NCBI GenBank assembly: GCA_017501125.1
Contig: JAFVXN010000006.1
Location: 1-6,476 of the forward strand
Direction of reading: 5' to 3'
Length of the DNA: 6,476 nucleotides
Source of the DNA: Clostridia bacterium
GTDB taxonomy: Bacteria; Bacillota; Clostridia; Christensenellales; Borkfalkiaceae
A program made the position numbers and the translations under genes. Below the pieces are notes generated by a model. The model was not told the DNA's origin. It worked only from the letters and a program-made list of their open reading frames with translations, and did not search any database. This document shows, piece after piece, positions 6,021-6,476 of this stretch. Numbering within the stretch: the first letter of the stretch is position 1; every line of letters begins with the position of its first letter.

Positions 6021-6142
6021 CTGGCTACAAAATACTTCGCAATACTTCGTCTCGCTGTGGCAACCTTCGGTCACGTACGCCTAAGTACGCTCCCTCAGGT
6101 TATCCTCGCGCTCCTTGTCTTGCTCGTGTTTTTCTACGCCAG
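6021..6142. repeat. Structured, possibly mobile repeat (MITE/REP-like) in the intergenic gap
   Basis: The 170-bp gap after the ATPase gene is much longer than the other gaps in the operon. CTGGC at 6021-6025 is repeated inverted as GCCAG at 6138-6142, and the inner flanks are loosely complementary. Inside are a tandem AATACTTCG (6031-6039, 6041-6049) and a 40-base imperfect hairpin at 6062-6101 (AACCT/AGGTT, GG/CC and CGTAC/GTACG arms with symmetric internal loops around GCCTAA). The segment ends just before the AT-rich ribosome-binding region of the next gene. No coding signal is seen. It looks like a dispersed intergenic element, though only one copy is in the window. Confidence 0.45.
6062..6101. 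other. Imperfect hairpin with symmetric internal loops
   Basis: Arms AACCT/AGGTT, GG/CC and CGTAC/GTACG are separated by 2x2 and 3x3 internal loops and closed by GCCTAA. No T-run follows, so it is not a standard terminator. Between operon genes it could stabilise upstream mRNA or attenuate read-through. Confidence 0.45.
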
Positions 6143-6189
6143 TGGAGAAAAAAATAAAACCTTAAATAATTAAAAAGGAGAACAAAACT

Positions 6190-6476
6190 ATGTTCACCAG
6201 TTGGAAAGTTAACAAAGAGATGAAAAAGTTGGAGAACCAACAAAAAGCGCAAGATCAACTCAATCAGTTGACGGCGACTTTGAAGAGTATCGATAAGATC
6301 ATCGAGGAATTCACGGACGACGCACGCGCCTGCCTTATGAACAACGACGAGGCGGGGTACGAGTTGCTCGCCAACAGCATCTATTATTTTATGGATATCC
6401 AAAAGATGATTCAGACGATTAAGGTGCAATTCCACACCTATATCAAGACGGCGCAACTGTACGACACCATCGAGGG
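6190..6476 (+). CDS. Second ESCRT-III-like helical protein, 3' end outside the window
   Basis: The first 95 residues of a helical, soluble protein. AAGGAG (6175-6180) lies nine bases before ATG. The start MFTSWKVNKEMKK is hydrophobic then basic. A first helix spans about 8-49, a turn NNDEAG (51-56) follows, and a second helix runs from 57 to about 88, giving the helical hairpin of ESCRT-III proteins. By eye it aligns with residues 50-104 of the 199-residue protein encoded at 4092: the turn, the KM pair, the QF pair and the VYQSLG / LYDTIEG end fall in matching places. It is therefore probably a diverged paralogue and would form a second filament subunit handled by the ATPase. The missing C-terminus would show whether it carries the same tail motif. 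Function is inferred. Confidence 0.65.
   Translation, partial: MFTSWKVNKEMKKLENQQKAQDQLNQLTATLKSIDKIIEEFTDDARACLMNNDEAGYELLANSIYYFMDIQKMIQTIKVQFHTYIKTAQLYDTIE

Noticed and set aside
6100..6456. Open frame of 118 codons on the minus strand
   Set aside because: It is antisense to the second helical gene and runs into the intergenic repeat; no ribosome-binding site or motif supports it.

Overview
The window suggests a low- to mid-GC Gram-positive bacterium, probably an uncultured Clostridia-like Bacillota. The evidence is strong AAGGAG ribosome-binding sites before every gene at short spacing, consensus sigma-A type promoters, a tRNA-Leu with encoded CCA, and an SPFH/zinc-ribbon protein resembling Bacillus YdjI. 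The taxonomic call is inference.

Left part (1-960). The 3' two-thirds of a tyrosine integrase gene runs to 779. Its stop codon lies in a perfect tandem 11-bp repeat. An AT-rich, probably bidirectional terminator follows, then a tRNA-Leu gene on the minus strand whose 3' end faces the integrase. This is the classic junction of an integrated element with its tRNA attachment site: element DNA lies to the left and chromosome to the right. The tRNA anticodon reads AAG, which is uncommon in bacteria. Its promoter on the minus strand is a perfect TTGACA-17-TATAAT.

Right part (1085-6476). An extended -10 promoter and a 5'-leader hairpin precede six closely spaced plus-strand genes: (1) a trypsin/HtrA-like serine protease with an N-terminal zinc ribbon and no membrane anchor; (2) a YdjI-like SPFH protein with a C-terminal zinc ribbon; (3) a helical, coiled-coil protein of 314 residues with an internal 40-residue repeat; (4) a 199-residue helical protein with the size, charge layout and helix pattern of ESCRT-III/Snf7 proteins; (5) a AAA+ ATPase with a short MIT-like N-terminal helical bundle, a proline/alanine/lysine-rich linker, one classic AAA module and a Vps4-type C-terminal helix; and, after a 170-bp gap holding a structured repeat-like segment, (6) the start of a second ESCRT-III-like helical protein, cut by the window edge.

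The main hypothesis is that genes 1-6 form a bacterial membrane-remodelling or envelope-stress cassette. An SPFH scaffold would mark a membrane patch, ESCRT-III-like filament proteins would assemble on it, and a Vps4-like ATPase would disassemble them by pulling on their C-terminal tails. The zinc-ribbon protease would act as a regulatory or quality-control partner. In Bacillus subtilis an SPFH/zinc-ribbon protein (YdjI) is encoded with PspA, itself an ESCRT-III family member, but no Vps4-type ATPase is known there. Protease, SPFH and AAA identities rest on visible motifs. The ESCRT-III and MIT assignments rest on pattern and context and need profile or structure comparison.
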